Counted from the first letter of the stretch, positions 28,116-36,933 are shown. The stretch is 64,000 nucleotides of DNA from Clostridium sp. AM30-24 (GCF_003480435.1 NZ_QUJB01000006.1:1-64000); one strand, 5' to 3'. Notes: generated by a model not told the origin, from the sequence alone. Program-made: numbers and translations.

Positions 28116-28145
28116 AGAAAAAAACAACCGGAGGAAACCTCCGGC
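28116..28145 (-). terminator. Terminator of the DUF3870 gene
   Basis: The stem GCCGGAGG/CCTCCGG with a three-base loop is followed on the minus strand by TTGTTTTTTTC. Confidence 0.85.
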
Positions 28146-28191
28146 TTAATAATGTTAAAAATTTTATTCTCTTGTTTTCCCATCTGTACAA

Positions 28192-28524
28192 TCATTTCCC
28201 ACGGTTTTCCCCGATCGCGGTGAGATACCGGTTGCACGCGTCCTTCATGCACGCGATCAGCGGCTTCTGGGTCAGCGCGAAATAACGCTCCCGGATCTCT
28301 TTCTCGATCAGCGGAACGTCCGTCTTTAAACTTTTCCCCACAAACATGGATGCCACGAACTGCTTCGTCACCTCAAGGATCGTGTTGCAGTCCAGCTCCA
28401 AAATCTTCCCCGTATCACGCTCCACGATCAGGCTTATATAGAACTCCCCGTGGAGATTGTAGATCGCGTCCTCCCTGCTCGGCTTTGCCTGGCCGACCAC
28501 GAGGATCGTGTTTTTGTTTTCCAT
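28192..28524 (-). CDS. DUF3870 family protein
   Basis: A 110-residue soluble protein. The pattern VVGQAKPSREDAIYNLHGEF, the TGKILELDCNTI strand and the final IACMKDACNRYL helix match the DUF3870 family as I remember it. That family is of unknown function and often sits next to amino-acid or hydantoin metabolism genes. The start has an AGAGGGG site. It is divergent from the DUF4392 gene. Confidence 0.7.
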   Translation of the reverse strand: MENKNTILVVGQAKPSREDAIYNLHGEFYISLIVERDTGKILELDCNTILEVTKQFVASMFVGKSLKTDVPLIEKEIRERYFALTQKPLIACMKDACNRYLTAIGENRGK

Positions 28525-28710
28525 ATAGTATACCCCTCTTTATTCCCCAATATGAGAAAATGCCTGTAGCAGCTGACCTTCCCCTCACGGACCACACGCT
28601 GATACGCTCCATTCTCTGCTCTGCATACGGTTCATTCGCCAGATTCAAACTCCTTTTTTTCGCACTACCGTTTTGTTATATAGTATATCACAAGATCTTT
28701 CCATTTTCCA

Positions 28711-28739
28711 TTGACTTTTCTATGCATTTCTACTAAACT
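28711..28739 (+). promoter_or_regulatory. Candidate promoter for the DUF4392 gene
   Basis: TTGACT (28711-28716) and TAAACT (28734-28739) are 17 bases apart. The leader from about 28746 to the ribosome site at 28932 is unusually long and structured. Confidence 0.5.
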
Positions 28740-28756
28740 AAAGACAGCGAAAACAG

Positions 28757-28848
28757 ATTCTTTTATTTATCGGGACTCCTGCCCGGATGTTCCCTCCGTA
28801 AATAAGAGCCATGAATCTTCCATACAGGGGATCAGTGGCTTTTTTTGT
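28757..28848 (+). promoter_or_regulatory. Attenuator-like structured leader (possible riboswitch)
   Basis: A terminator stem AGCCATGA / TCAGTGGCT (28808-28815, 28833-28841) ends in a seven-base T-run about 90 bases before the gene start. Upstream, GATTC and TTATTTA (28757-28770) can pair instead with TAAATAA (28800-28806) and GAATC (28814-28818). That pairing would enclose a CGGG/CCCG hairpin and break the terminator stem. Two mutually exclusive folds are the hallmark of transcription attenuation. I recognise no known riboswitch class. Confidence 0.5.
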
Positions 28849-28945
28849 TGCCCAAAATCCAAAAACGGTCCATATCGCCAGTTTCTGATACACGGCAGCG
28901 AAAAAAGTTTTCCCCCGCATCAAACATATTTGGAGGATGATTACC

Positions 28946-29836
28946 ATGACATTTTTTAAAGATCTGGATACCATTATGAAACAGGATTTCGGAAACCGCG
29001 GACTCTTAAACGAACTCCCGGACAATCCGATCCGGGAAACCCTGACCGCTCTCACCCTGGCCCGCCGTGTGATTCTCTTAACCGGCTTTCCGGTCCGGCT
29101 CGAGGACGGCTCCTATGTAGGCGAGACTGATGGCCCCCTCGGCACCGCTGATATCGCCGCTGCCCTGACTGCCCTCGGCGCATCCGTGCTCGTGATCACC
29201 GACGAACCTGCATTTTCGATCGTAAGCGATGTCATCTGCTGCCGTGCCCCAAAAGCGAAACTCCTGATGCTGCCAAAAACCGACACCGCCGAATTCATCC
29301 GAAGCTGCATCAAAACCTTTGAACCGACCCATTTTATTTCTCTGGAACGCCCCGGAAAGGCCGCCAACGGCCACTATCACAGCATGCGCGGTGAGATTCT
29401 CGATGACATGATCACCGACTCCTCTCTCTTCCTCTCCGAGGCAAAAAAAGCCGGAGCCACCACGATCTCCATCGGTGACGGCGGCAACGAGATGGGTATG
29501 GGAACCTACCGCGATGTGATCGAACGCTTTGTCCCCTTCGGCGAAACGATCTGCACCGCCGAAAGCGCCGATATCACTCTCGCCTGCGGTGTCTCCAACT
29601 GGTGGGGAACCGGCATCGCCGCCCTCTGCTCCCTTATCGCTGAAAAGGACCTTCTCCCGACCCGCGAAGAAGAAACCGAGGCTCTCCGCCTCGCCGTAGC
29701 TGCCGGGAGCGTCGACGGATGCACCAGGAAACGTGAGATGACCGTCGACCGTCTCGATCTCGAAACGCATCTCGGGATCCTTGACGCTGTCCGTGATATT
29801 TTAAAGAAAGAGCTGGACTTATGCGCGATCGCATAA
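28946..29836 (+). CDS. DUF4392 / D-glutamate cyclase-like protein
   Basis: A 296-residue protein whose central region, with TISIGDGGNEMGMG and the later ACGVSNWWGTGIAAL, is the DUF4392 pattern found in mitochondrial D-glutamate cyclase (D-Glu to 5-oxo-D-proline). The bacterial role is inferred from that homology only. The ATG at 28946 has GGAGG nine bases before it, whereas the ATG at 28937 directly abuts that site. A stem-loop covers the end of the gene (29815-29840), and a LysR gene follows. Confidence 0.72.
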   Translation: MTFFKDLDTIMKQDFGNRGLLNELPDNPIRETLTALTLARRVILLTGFPVRLEDGSYVGETDGPLGTADIAAALTALGASVLVITDEPAFSIVSDVICCRAPKAKLLMLPKTDTAEFIRSCIKTFEPTHFISLERPGKAANGHYHSMRGEILDDMITDSSLFLSEAKKAGATTISIGDGGNEMGMGTYRDVIERFVPFGETICTAESADITLACGVSNWWGTGIAALCSLIAEKDLLPTREEETEALRLAVAAGSVDGCTRKREMTVDRLDLETHLGILDAVRDILKKELDLCAIA

Positions 29837-29840
29837 GTCC
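29815..29840 (+). terminator. 11-bp stem-loop spanning the stop codon
   Basis: GGACTTATGCG and its exact complement flank a four-base loop, and the TAA stop lies inside the right arm. There is no T-run, so it may protect the 3' end or slow ribosomes rather than terminate. Confidence 0.5.
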
Positions 29841-29875
29841 ACGCGATCGCAGATCCGCAATCTCCACATTTCATA

Positions 29876-29905
29876 TTGACATCTCCCGTCCAGATTCTAT
29901 ATAAT
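29876..29905 (+). promoter_or_regulatory. Promoter of the LysR gene
   Basis: TTGACA (29876-29881) and TATAAT (29900-29905) are 18 bases apart, both perfect consensus. Transcription would start near 29912, which excludes the ATG at 29914 as a normal start. Confidence 0.8.
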
Positions 29906-29982
29906 AGACATAAATGGTACGAATACCACGTATGAAAGGGGGTTATGCTCCTGCGGTCCCGGAACGGACGGCAGTATTTTTT

Positions 29983-30879
29983 ATGGAACAACATCTGTCA
30001 CAATACAAAATTTTCTATGAAGTAGCCCGCTGCGGCAATATCTCCCGCGCTGCCAAAGAGCTCTATATCAGCCAGCCCGCTATCAGCAAAGCCATCAGCA
30101 AGCTTGAGGAAAGTCTCGGCATCCGGCTCTTCAACCGGAATTCCCGCGGCGTCCAGCTCACAAGGGAAGGCAGCATCCTCTTCCAGCACGTGAACACCGC
30201 CTTCGACTCCATCGGACGCGGCGAGCGCGAGCTGAAAAGGATCCATGATTTCCACATCGGAAACCTGAAGATCGGCGTCAGCAACACCCTGTGCAAATAC
30301 GTACTTCTCCCTTACTTAAAAGGATTCATCGGAAAATATCCACACGTGAACATTGCCATCGAGAGCCAGTCCACCTACCAGACTCTCGACATGCTCGAGG
30401 CCAGAAAGATCGATATCGGTCTCGTGGCGGAACCAAAAAACAGAAGGGGCCTCCATTTCCAGCCGGTGATGGAGATCAGTGATGCCTTTGTCTGTACTCC
30501 GGCTTATCTGGAGAATTTTCATCTGAGGGAAGGAAGTGACACCGATATCTTCAGGAATGGAAACATCATGCTCTTAAACCGCTCCAACATGAGCCGGAAG
30601 TATGTGGATTCCTACCTGTCTGAAAACCAGATCGAGATCAATCAGATCCTCGAGACCACCGATATGGAGCTCCTCATCGAGTTCTCCCGGATCGGCCTCG
30701 GAATTGGCTGTGTCATCCGGGATTTCATCGAAGACGACTTAAAAAACGGAACCCTCATCGAGATCCCGTTAGATGTTCCGATTCCAAAACGTGTCGTCGG
30801 TTTCTGCTGCCATCCCCAGGATATGCCGGATACCCTGAGAGAATTTCTGGAATTCTCGCGGACCTTCCGCAAGGCCTGA
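29983..30879 (+). CDS. LysR-family transcriptional regulator
   Basis: A 298-residue LTTR with an N-terminal winged helix (AAKELYISQPAISKAISKLE) and a two-lobe effector domain starting near residue 90. The start MEQHLSQYK matches the family; upstream in-frame codons reach 29914 but lie too near the promoter. The ribosome site is weak. The effector is unknown; the preceding DUF4392 gene is a possible target. Confidence 0.88.
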   Translation: MEQHLSQYKIFYEVARCGNISRAAKELYISQPAISKAISKLEESLGIRLFNRNSRGVQLTREGSILFQHVNTAFDSIGRGERELKRIHDFHIGNLKIGVSNTLCKYVLLPYLKGFIGKYPHVNIAIESQSTYQTLDMLEARKIDIGLVAEPKNRRGLHFQPVMEISDAFVCTPAYLENFHLREGSDTDIFRNGNIMLLNRSNMSRKYVDSYLSENQIEINQILETTDMELLIEFSRIGLGIGCVIRDFIEDDLKNGTLIEIPLDVPIPKRVVGFCCHPQDMPDTLREFLEFSRTFRKA

Positions 30880-30939
30880 TCCGGAAACTGATCCATTCAT
30901 ATTCTGGTCCTTCCAAAGATCCAGCTCATTTTATCTGCC

Positions 30940-30995
30940 AAAAGAGCCGGGACCTGAATTTCGCTCGATCACGAAATCCAGGTTCCGGCTCTTTT
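30940..30995. terminator. Bidirectional terminator between lysR and nudC
   Basis: A long imperfect stem AAAAGAGCCGG...CCGGCTCTTTT encloses ACCTGAATTTCG/CGAAATCCAGGT, with T-runs on both sides. It lies between convergent genes. Confidence 0.85.
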
Positions 30996-31055
30996 AAGTT
31001 TTTTACTTATTCTTACACAGGCTCAGCCGTCCTCTGCATGCGGTTCCACAAGTCC

Positions 31056-31940
31056 CTAATTCTGGTCCTGATATCCCGTCACCTCATAAAATTTCTCAAG
31101 GCTTCCATACTTAAATATCATCTTAAGCTCGCTTCCGATGCTGTTCATCATGGTCTCATCCGGGATCTCATCGCGGTGGTACCAACCGGCCTCAGAGAGC
31201 TCATCCTCCTGAAGCTTGATCTTATCCGGTCCATCAAGCTCCGCAAAGAATCCGATCATCTCCGTGTCGGAAAATGCCCACGGCTGGCTCTTATAATAGC
31301 GGATATTCTTAACCTTCAGTCCGACTTCCTCCATGACCTCACGGTGGATCGTCTCCTCAAAGCTCTCTCCGATCTCCACGAAACCGGCGATCAGTGCGTA
31401 TCCGCGGTACGGGTTGTTGTTCACGCGGTATCTGGACATCAAAAGTCTGTCCCCGTCAGAAATCGCAACGATCACGGCCGGGGAGATCTTCGGGTATTCC
31501 GTCTGTCCGCACTCCGGGCAGACAAGCGCACGCTCGGTCCTGCTGTTCTCCATCAGGTGTCCGCAGCATCCGCAGTACTTTCTGCTCTCCTTGAAACGAT
31601 GGATCTGAGTTGCCGTGATCCCTGCAAACGCCTGATACATCGGATGCATCTTCCGGTACGCCGCGGTTGGGCAGAGCTCATACGCATCTGAAGCATGCTC
31701 CGGCATCTCTGTCACATAGTAATAGTGGTTTCCGTCAATCGCAAAAAGGTAATACGCATTCTCCTTCAGTGTCTCCTTATCCTCCGGGAAATCGGAAAAC
31801 TGCGGGATCTCGTGATTATCGTCATCCACCTTTCTCAAAAGTGTCCTGCTCTTCTTTATATAAAGGACATAGTCCTCATCCTCCGCCTTCGGCTGTCCGT
31901 AGGTCAGGTCAAATTTATGCGGGTTGATATCCTGGATCAT
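31056..31940 (-). CDS. nudC: NADH pyrophosphatase / NAD-RNA decapping Nudix hydrolase
   Basis: A 294-residue NudC-type enzyme. A zinc ribbon (CGCC ... CPEC, near residues 123-143) precedes the Nudix box GFVEIGESFEETIHREVMEE, and the diagnostic SQPWAFSDT segment follows. It hydrolyses NADH to NMNH and AMP and can remove NAD caps from RNA. It has an AAGGAG site and stands alone. Confidence 0.92.
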   Translation of the reverse strand: MIQDINPHKFDLTYGQPKAEDEDYVLYIKKSRTLLRKVDDDNHEIPQFSDFPEDKETLKENAYYLFAIDGNHYYYVTEMPEHASDAYELCPTAAYRKMHPMYQAFAGITATQIHRFKESRKYCGCCGHLMENSRTERALVCPECGQTEYPKISPAVIVAISDGDRLLMSRYRVNNNPYRGYALIAGFVEIGESFEETIHREVMEEVGLKVKNIRYYKSQPWAFSDTEMIGFFAELDGPDKIKLQEDELSEAGWYHRDEIPDETMMNSIGSELKMIFKYGSLEKFYEVTGYQDQN

Positions 31941-32098
31941 TCTATTTCTCCTTATTCATTGACACGGGCTTCCATATCCCCACAGCATGCAGTGCCCTGC
32001 ATCCGCGCGGACAGAACCTCTGAAATTTTCACATCATTTCAATGATACGACGGGCTTTCATTTTTGTCAATCCATCAAAACATATTACCCGGTTCCGG

Positions 32099-32127
32099 TT
32101 GACGAATGTGTCCATTTGCCTTATAAT
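32099..32127 (+). promoter_or_regulatory. Promoter of the MATE gene
   Basis: TTGACG (32099-32104) and TATAAT (32122-32127) are 17 bases apart. The leader contains a hairpin AACCGTG/CACGGTT (32166-32187) just before the ribosome site. Confidence 0.8.
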
Positions 32128-32217
32128 GCCATTCAGTGTCCCTTTATGGGGAAATGTATGTTTGTAACCGTGGAGCTCTTCACGGTTATCTATGTTTTAC
32201 GAAAGGAGTTACCCCTA

Positions 32218-33582
32218 ATGGCAACAGAAAACAAAATGGGCGTCATGCCGTTAAACCGGCTTCTGATCTCCATGTCCGTGCCGATGATGATCTCCATGCT
32301 CGTCCAGGCACTCTATAACATTGTGGACAGCATGTTCGTCGCTCAGCTGAGTGAAAATGCCCTGACTGCTGTATCTCTGGCTTTCCCGGCCCAGAACCTG
32401 ATGATCGCCGTGGCGACCGGAACCGGTGTCGGTGTCAACGCTGCCCTCTCAAGGAATCTCGGTGAAAAGAACTTTGAGCGCGCCAACAGGATCGCGGACC
32501 ACGCACTGTTCCTCGCAGCCATGAGTTACATCGCATTTGCGCTCTTCGGCCTCTTCTTTGCGAGGCAGTTCTTCCGTCTCCAGACCGATATCGAGGAGAT
32601 CGTAGATCTCGGAACTACCTATTTAAGAATCTGTACACTGGCTTCCTTCGGACTCTTCATGGAGATTGCCTGCGAACGTCTCCTGCAGTCTACCGGAAAG
32701 ACGATCTACTCCATGTACACTCAGGGACTCGGTGCCATCATCAATATCATTCTGGATCCGATCCTGATCTTCGGTTATTTCGGTGCACCGGCTCTCGGAA
32801 TTGCCGGTGCCGCAGGTGCTACCGTCTTCGGACAGCTCATCGCTTTCTGTCTCGGTATCTACTTAAACAAGACGAAAAATCATGAGATCACGATCTCTCT
32901 CAGGAGCTTTAAACCAAACGGCGAGATCATCAGCCACATTTACGCGGTAGGAATTCCTTCCATCATCATGGCATCCATCGGAAGTGTCATGACCTTTGGG
33001 ATCAACAAGATCCTCATCGCCTTCTCCTCAACGGCAACCGCTGTATTCGGCGTCTACTTCAAGCTCCAGAGCTTTATATTTATGCCGGTCTTCGGTTTGA
33101 ACAACGGAACTGTTCCGATCATCGCTTACAACTTCGGCGCCGGAAAACCGGACCGTATTATGGGAACCGTAAAGCTCGCCGCTATATATGCCACAACGAT
33201 TATGGTGCTCGGCTTCGCTGTCTTCCAGCTTATGCCGGATAAGCTCTTAATGATCTTCAGTGCTTCTGATACCATGCTCTCGATCGGTATCCCGGCGCTT
33301 CGGATCATCTCCATAAGTTTCCTTTTCGCAGGCTGCTCCATCGTCTGCTCTTCCATGTTTCAGGCACTGGGGCACGGCATGCTGAGCTTATGGGTATCTG
33401 TTTTCCGTCAGCTCGTGGTCCTTCTGCCGGCAGCATTTATCTTTGCAAAGATCAGCGGTCTCCACATGGTATGGTTCGCGTTCCCGATCTCAGATGTTTT
33501 TGCCATCATCTTCAGCGGCGTATGCCTTCTCCATGTATATCGGAAAGAAATTGCCCCGTTAAAGGCGCGGCAGGGAAGATAA
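32218..33582 (+). CDS. MATE-family multidrug/sodium antiporter
   Basis: A 454-residue transporter with 12 membrane segments in two pseudo-repeats; N-terminal PLNRLLISMSVPMMISMLVQ is typical. It would export cationic drugs or metabolites with Na+ or H+. The ATG at 32218 has a GAAAGGAG site, and the longer frame from 31987 precedes the promoter. Confidence 0.88.
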   Translation: MATENKMGVMPLNRLLISMSVPMMISMLVQALYNIVDSMFVAQLSENALTAVSLAFPAQNLMIAVATGTGVGVNAALSRNLGEKNFERANRIADHALFLAAMSYIAFALFGLFFARQFFRLQTDIEEIVDLGTTYLRICTLASFGLFMEIACERLLQSTGKTIYSMYTQGLGAIINIILDPILIFGYFGAPALGIAGAAGATVFGQLIAFCLGIYLNKTKNHEITISLRSFKPNGEIISHIYAVGIPSIIMASIGSVMTFGINKILIAFSSTATAVFGVYFKLQSFIFMPVFGLNNGTVPIIAYNFGAGKPDRIMGTVKLAAIYATTIMVLGFAVFQLMPDKLLMIFSASDTMLSIGIPALRIISISFLFAGCSIVCSSMFQALGHGMLSLWVSVFRQLVVLLPAAFIFAKISGLHMVWFAFPISDVFAIIFSGVCLLHVYRKEIAPLKARQGR

Positions 33583-33616
33583 TTTTTATCCTCTGTTCTT
33601 TAATGATCGATTTTTC

Positions 33617-33712
33617 AGGTATGTAAAACTGCGTCACGCAGATCCTTTCTCCCCGGTTATTTCCGTGGAGGGAATGGTCTGCCTGATACAGTTTTACATG
33701 CCTTTTTATTTT
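33617..33712 (+). terminator. Long bulged terminator hairpin after the MATE gene
   Basis: The outer stem ATGTAAAACTG / CAGTTTTACAT and inner pairing GCAGATCC / GGTCTGC span about 80 bases and end in CCTTTTTATTTT. The gap 33583-33959 otherwise holds only an AT-rich region with -10-like TATAGT and TATGAT before the XRE gene. Confidence 0.7.
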
Positions 33713-33959
33713 GGATCAGCAAATTTTTTTAAAAAAATTGCGATTTTAACCTTTTAGTTCAAGACAAAATTCAAATTTTATAGTATGATATAGCTACTTA
33801 CAGAACAAAAGTTCTCAGTCTTAATACCGGTCAGCAAGGATCCGCTGCCCGTTCCCCTCATAAAAAGAATGAATACCTGCGTTACCCGCTGCCGGAAGCA
33901 TTTTTGAATGGCCGACAGTTGACATCAGTCTGCCCGGATGGGAATTTGGAGGATGAAGC

Positions 33960-34370
33960 ATGAAAGAGTTATCGAAAAAACTGACCGGAAAAAAGATCCG
34001 CGATGAAATGCTGAAGAGAAAGATGACTGTCCGTGATCTGCAGGACGCGCTGGAACTGGATAGCCCCCAGTCGATCTACAAATGGATTCGTGGGGAGTCT
34101 CTCCCCTCTCTCCCGAATATGCTGGTTCTCGGTGAGTTGTTTAAGGTTCCGTTAGAAAAACTTCTGGTCCGTGAGGACGGGAGTCCCGCTTACCATCGTA
34201 TCTTCGATGACGGTCTCCCCTGCGAAATTGCTTTTCTGATTCAGGAAAAAGATGACTTTTCCTTGAAAAGGCGTCATATCGCACGGACGGATACCTTTGC
34301 CGGAGCCTGTTACTCAGGGATCGTCAATCTTCCAAAGGATCGTCCCCGGCCAAAAGTTCCTCATAACTGA
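33960..34370 (+). CDS. XRE-family helix-turn-helix regulator
   Basis: A 136-residue protein with an N-terminal HTH (MTVRDLQDALELDSPQSIYKW) and a C-terminal half of unknown fold. It has a GGAGG site. It converges on and overlaps the next XRE gene by 47 bases. The target is unknown. Confidence 0.75.
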   Translation: MKELSKKLTGKKIRDEMLKRKMTVRDLQDALELDSPQSIYKWIRGESLPSLPNMLVLGELFKVPLEKLLVREDGSPAYHRIFDDGLPCEIAFLIQEKDDFSLKRRHIARTDTFAGACYSGIVNLPKDRPRPKVPHN

Positions 34371-34587
34371 CCTTTAAAACTTTCGCAAAGTACCGCAGTT
34401 CAATGTCTGTCACGAACCGCTTTCCGCTCTCGATCCTCTGGATCGCGTTTTTATCAAGATCCAGACCGAGAAGCTGGAGCATATCCGCCAGACGCTTCTG
34501 TGAAACATCGTTCATCCTGCAGCGAAGTTCATGGATCTTGATTCCGCAGATATTGTTCCTGCCGGACATTGCCTTATTTTTATACAT
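34324..34587 (-). CDS. XRE-family regulator (Cro/CI type)
   Basis: An 87-residue single-domain regulator; HTH around KRLADMLQLLGLDLDKNAIQ and the ESGKRFVTDIELRYFAKVL helix. The start MYKNKAM has an AAGGAGTG site. Two copies of the element CATTCACTAAnTGTC lie upstream (34609-34624 and 34662-34677), 53 bases apart, and are likely autoregulatory operators. Confidence 0.75.
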   Translation of the reverse strand: MYKNKAMSGRNNICGIKIHELRCRMNDVSQKRLADMLQLLGLDLDKNAIQRIESGKRFVTDIELRYFAKVLKVSYEELLAGDDPLED

Positions 34588-34608
34588 ATAATAACACTCC
34601 TTGTTTGG

Positions 34609-34677
34609 CATTCACTAATTGTCACTCCAAACAATATATGTTATTATTGGGACAGCAATGACATTCACTAAATGTCG
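34609..34677. promoter_or_regulatory. Paired operator-like repeats upstream of the XRE gene
   Basis: CATTCACTAATTGTCA (34609-34624) and CATTCACTAAATGTCG (34662-34677) are direct repeats. The second forms a perfect GACATT-N5-AATGTC palindrome (34660-34676). The 53-base offset is about five helical turns, placing both on one face of the DNA. Confidence 0.55.
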
Positions 34678-34862
34678 TCATTGGATTTTATCCGGTCCTT
34701 TTTTTACGTGATCCGGATATCTGCTATCTGCATCTCTCAAGGATATCCATATCCAATGCAGCAATTTTGTGCGTTGACCGGTACTGCGCGTTTACAGTCT
34801 GTCTGTTCAGACCGGTGCACAGACCACTGAATAAAAACACTTATCATACGAGGAGGATATTT

Positions 34863-35291
34863 ATGGAAATCACAAAAGAATTTAAACAGGATCTCTCCGA
34901 GCTGGAATCTGTATGCAGCAGTTTTCTCGGAAAATACGAATCGCAGCTCACGGCTGCCCTGAATAAAGCGGAGATGTCCGCGGAAGAGAGTTTAAAAATA
35001 GACCTGATGTTAGAACTCATCACCCACCTCTCCTCCGCCCAATTTGTCTCCTCCTATATGCAGAAAGAGATTGTGAAGGAAGGCATCCTGCTTCAGGATA
35101 AAGCCGGAAACTTCACCCTCGGCGGAACACCGCTCCCGCCAATGAGTGATATCGAGGTGTACGTCCACGATGACGAGCTGGATCAGGACGTCTGGAAGCG
35201 CGTCTTTATCGGAGGCGGCAGTGAAAAACGGATCTGCGGTCTGCGCCATCCGGATCTCACCTCCGGAGTCCATGCAAGGATCCGCGGTTAG
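34863..35291 (+). CDS. Hypothetical protein
   Basis: A 142-residue acidic, largely helical protein with no signal or membrane segment. The C-terminal strip VFIGGGSEKRICGLRHPDL then GVHARIRG looks like a small conserved module. It has a strong GAGGAGG site. It lies divergent from the XRE gene and could be controlled by it. I do not recognise the family. Confidence 0.6.
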   Translation: MEITKEFKQDLSELESVCSSFLGKYESQLTAALNKAEMSAEESLKIDLMLELITHLSSAQFVSSYMQKEIVKEGILLQDKAGNFTLGGTPLPPMSDIEVYVHDDELDQDVWKRVFIGGGSEKRICGLRHPDLTSGVHARIRG

Positions 35292-35327
35292 TCTTCCGCC
35301 TGAATGAGCAGTTTTTCCTATATAAGC

Positions 35328-35377
35328 GAAAAAAGATCCACCCGGGTACCATCCTTTGGTACCCTGACGGATCTTTT
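35328..35377. terminator. Bidirectional terminator
   Basis: AAAAGATCC / GGATCTTTT encloses GGGTACC/GGTACCC, with A- and T-runs on the two sides, between convergent genes. Confidence 0.85.
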
Positions 35378-35423
35378 CTCTTTATTTGTGACGTTTTCAG
35401 CGCCTTCACAGTTACCTGTATTT

Positions 35424-36812
35424 TTACTGATTCATCTTTTTCTTCTCTTCATAGGTTTTCAGTGCCCGCAGCGCCTCACCCGATAACGGGAACAGCACCA
35501 TAAGATTGAACACCGTCATGAGACCGACGCCCACGTCTCCGAGATCCCATACCACCGTATACGCCTGCAGTCCGCCGACAAACAGCATGATCAACGCAAA
35601 GATCTTGTAGATCGTCTGATAACACCATCTGTCTCCAAACAGATACGCCACATTGGATCTTGCGTAAAACAGGATCCCGAGGAACGTCGAGAAGCTGAAT
35701 AATGCCAGCGTTATTGCGATAAATACAACGCCGAAATTTCCCATATAGTAGCTCATGACTTTCTGAAGAAGGTCCATCCCCGCAAGACCTGTGGTCAGAT
35801 CTTCTGGAACGAGCAGCATGATCATTGCAGTACAGCTGCAGATCACGATGGTATCGATAAATACACCCAGCGCCTGTACCAGACCGACCTTTACCGGATC
35901 ATTCTCCTCAGCCGCTGCCGCCGCGCAGGGCGCAGAACCGGAACCTGCCTCGTTGGAGAACAGACCGCGCTTCACGCCGTTCATGAGAACTGCACCGAAG
36001 CCGCCCGCCGCGATCTGGCGGATTCCGAAGGCCTCCTCAAAAATCCGTGTGAATACAGCCGGAACGCTGTTCAGATGGGTAACGATGATAAACAGGGTGA
36101 TCACAAAATAACAGCCGGCCATGACCGGAACGATCACATCCAGAGCGCGGACCGTAGCGTTCTTTCTCATGACGATCACTGCTGAAACTACCACGAGGAC
36201 CACCGTTGTGACAAGGGGGGAAATTCCAAACGCGTTCTTAAATGCGGAAACTACTGAGTTACTGATCACCTGGCTGATCCCACCCCAGCAGATCAGACCG
36301 GATAACGCAAACATGACCGCCACAACAGACCGTTTTAATTTTTTCTTTCTCACACGCTCCGCATAGCTATGGATATAGTAGGAAGGGCCACCACGATATC
36401 CGCCGTAGAGCGGATCTTTCTCTTTGTAAAGCTGGGCTAAGGCCGCTTCCACAAAGGCTGTGGATGAGCCAAAAATCGCGGAAATCCACATCCAGAACAC
36501 CGCACCGGCACCACCTGCGGAGATTGCAGCGACAACGCCCACAAGATTTCCCATTCCCACACGGGTCGCAGTGGATACAAATAAGGTCTGGATCGGGGAC
36601 AGACCGCCTGTCTCCTGTTTCTTTCCGTTTAGAGCCCTTATCATATCCGGAAATAACCGGATCGGAAGAAATTTTGTACGGATCGTAAAATAGATTCCCG
36701 TGGGAATCAGAAGTAAAACAAGAAGAGGGATTCCGATCCCATTCCCAAGCGGAATTGTGAAGAGATCTCCCCACAGGAAGCGATATATCGCTTCAATGAC
36801 TGCTATTAACAT
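35424..36812 (-). CDS. Sodium:alanine/glycine symporter (AGCS family)
   Basis: A 462-residue transporter with about 11 membrane segments and the AGCS signature around FVSTATRVGMGNLVGVVAAI and the NEAGSGSAP loop. It imports alanine or glycine with Na+. The start MLIAVIEAIY has an AAGGAG site at 11 bases. A strong promoter lies 120 bases upstream and leaves a structured leader. Confidence 0.9.
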   Translation of the reverse strand: MLIAVIEAIYRFLWGDLFTIPLGNGIGIPLLVLLLIPTGIYFTIRTKFLPIRLFPDMIRALNGKKQETGGLSPIQTLFVSTATRVGMGNLVGVVAAISAGGAGAVFWMWISAIFGSSTAFVEAALAQLYKEKDPLYGGYRGGPSYYIHSYAERVRKKKLKRSVVAVMFALSGLICWGGISQVISNSVVSAFKNAFGISPLVTTVVLVVVSAVIVMRKNATVRALDVIVPVMAGCYFVITLFIIVTHLNSVPAVFTRIFEEAFGIRQIAAGGFGAVLMNGVKRGLFSNEAGSGSAPCAAAAAEENDPVKVGLVQALGVFIDTIVICSCTAMIMLLVPEDLTTGLAGMDLLQKVMSYYMGNFGVVFIAITLALFSFSTFLGILFYARSNVAYLFGDRWCYQTIYKIFALIMLFVGGLQAYTVVWDLGDVGVGLMTVFNLMVLFPLSGEALRALKTYEEKKKMNQ

Positions 36813-36933
36813 AAGTGACTTTTCTCCTTTTCGATATTCCCAACAGGCGGGTACGTTCTTTCCCCACACCATGCATTTTAAGTCTTCAATGCTAAAACGC
36901 GCCAGCCTGTTAAATCGGCATGTACAGTCTTTT

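Noticed and set aside
31987-32217. N-terminal extension of the MATE protein
   Set aside because: The extension begins upstream of the consensus promoter at 32099-32127, and the ATG at 32218 has a strong ribosome site.
36813-36933. Glycine riboswitch before the AGCS symporter
   Set aside because: The leader is structured, but I cannot find the conserved glycine aptamer segments.
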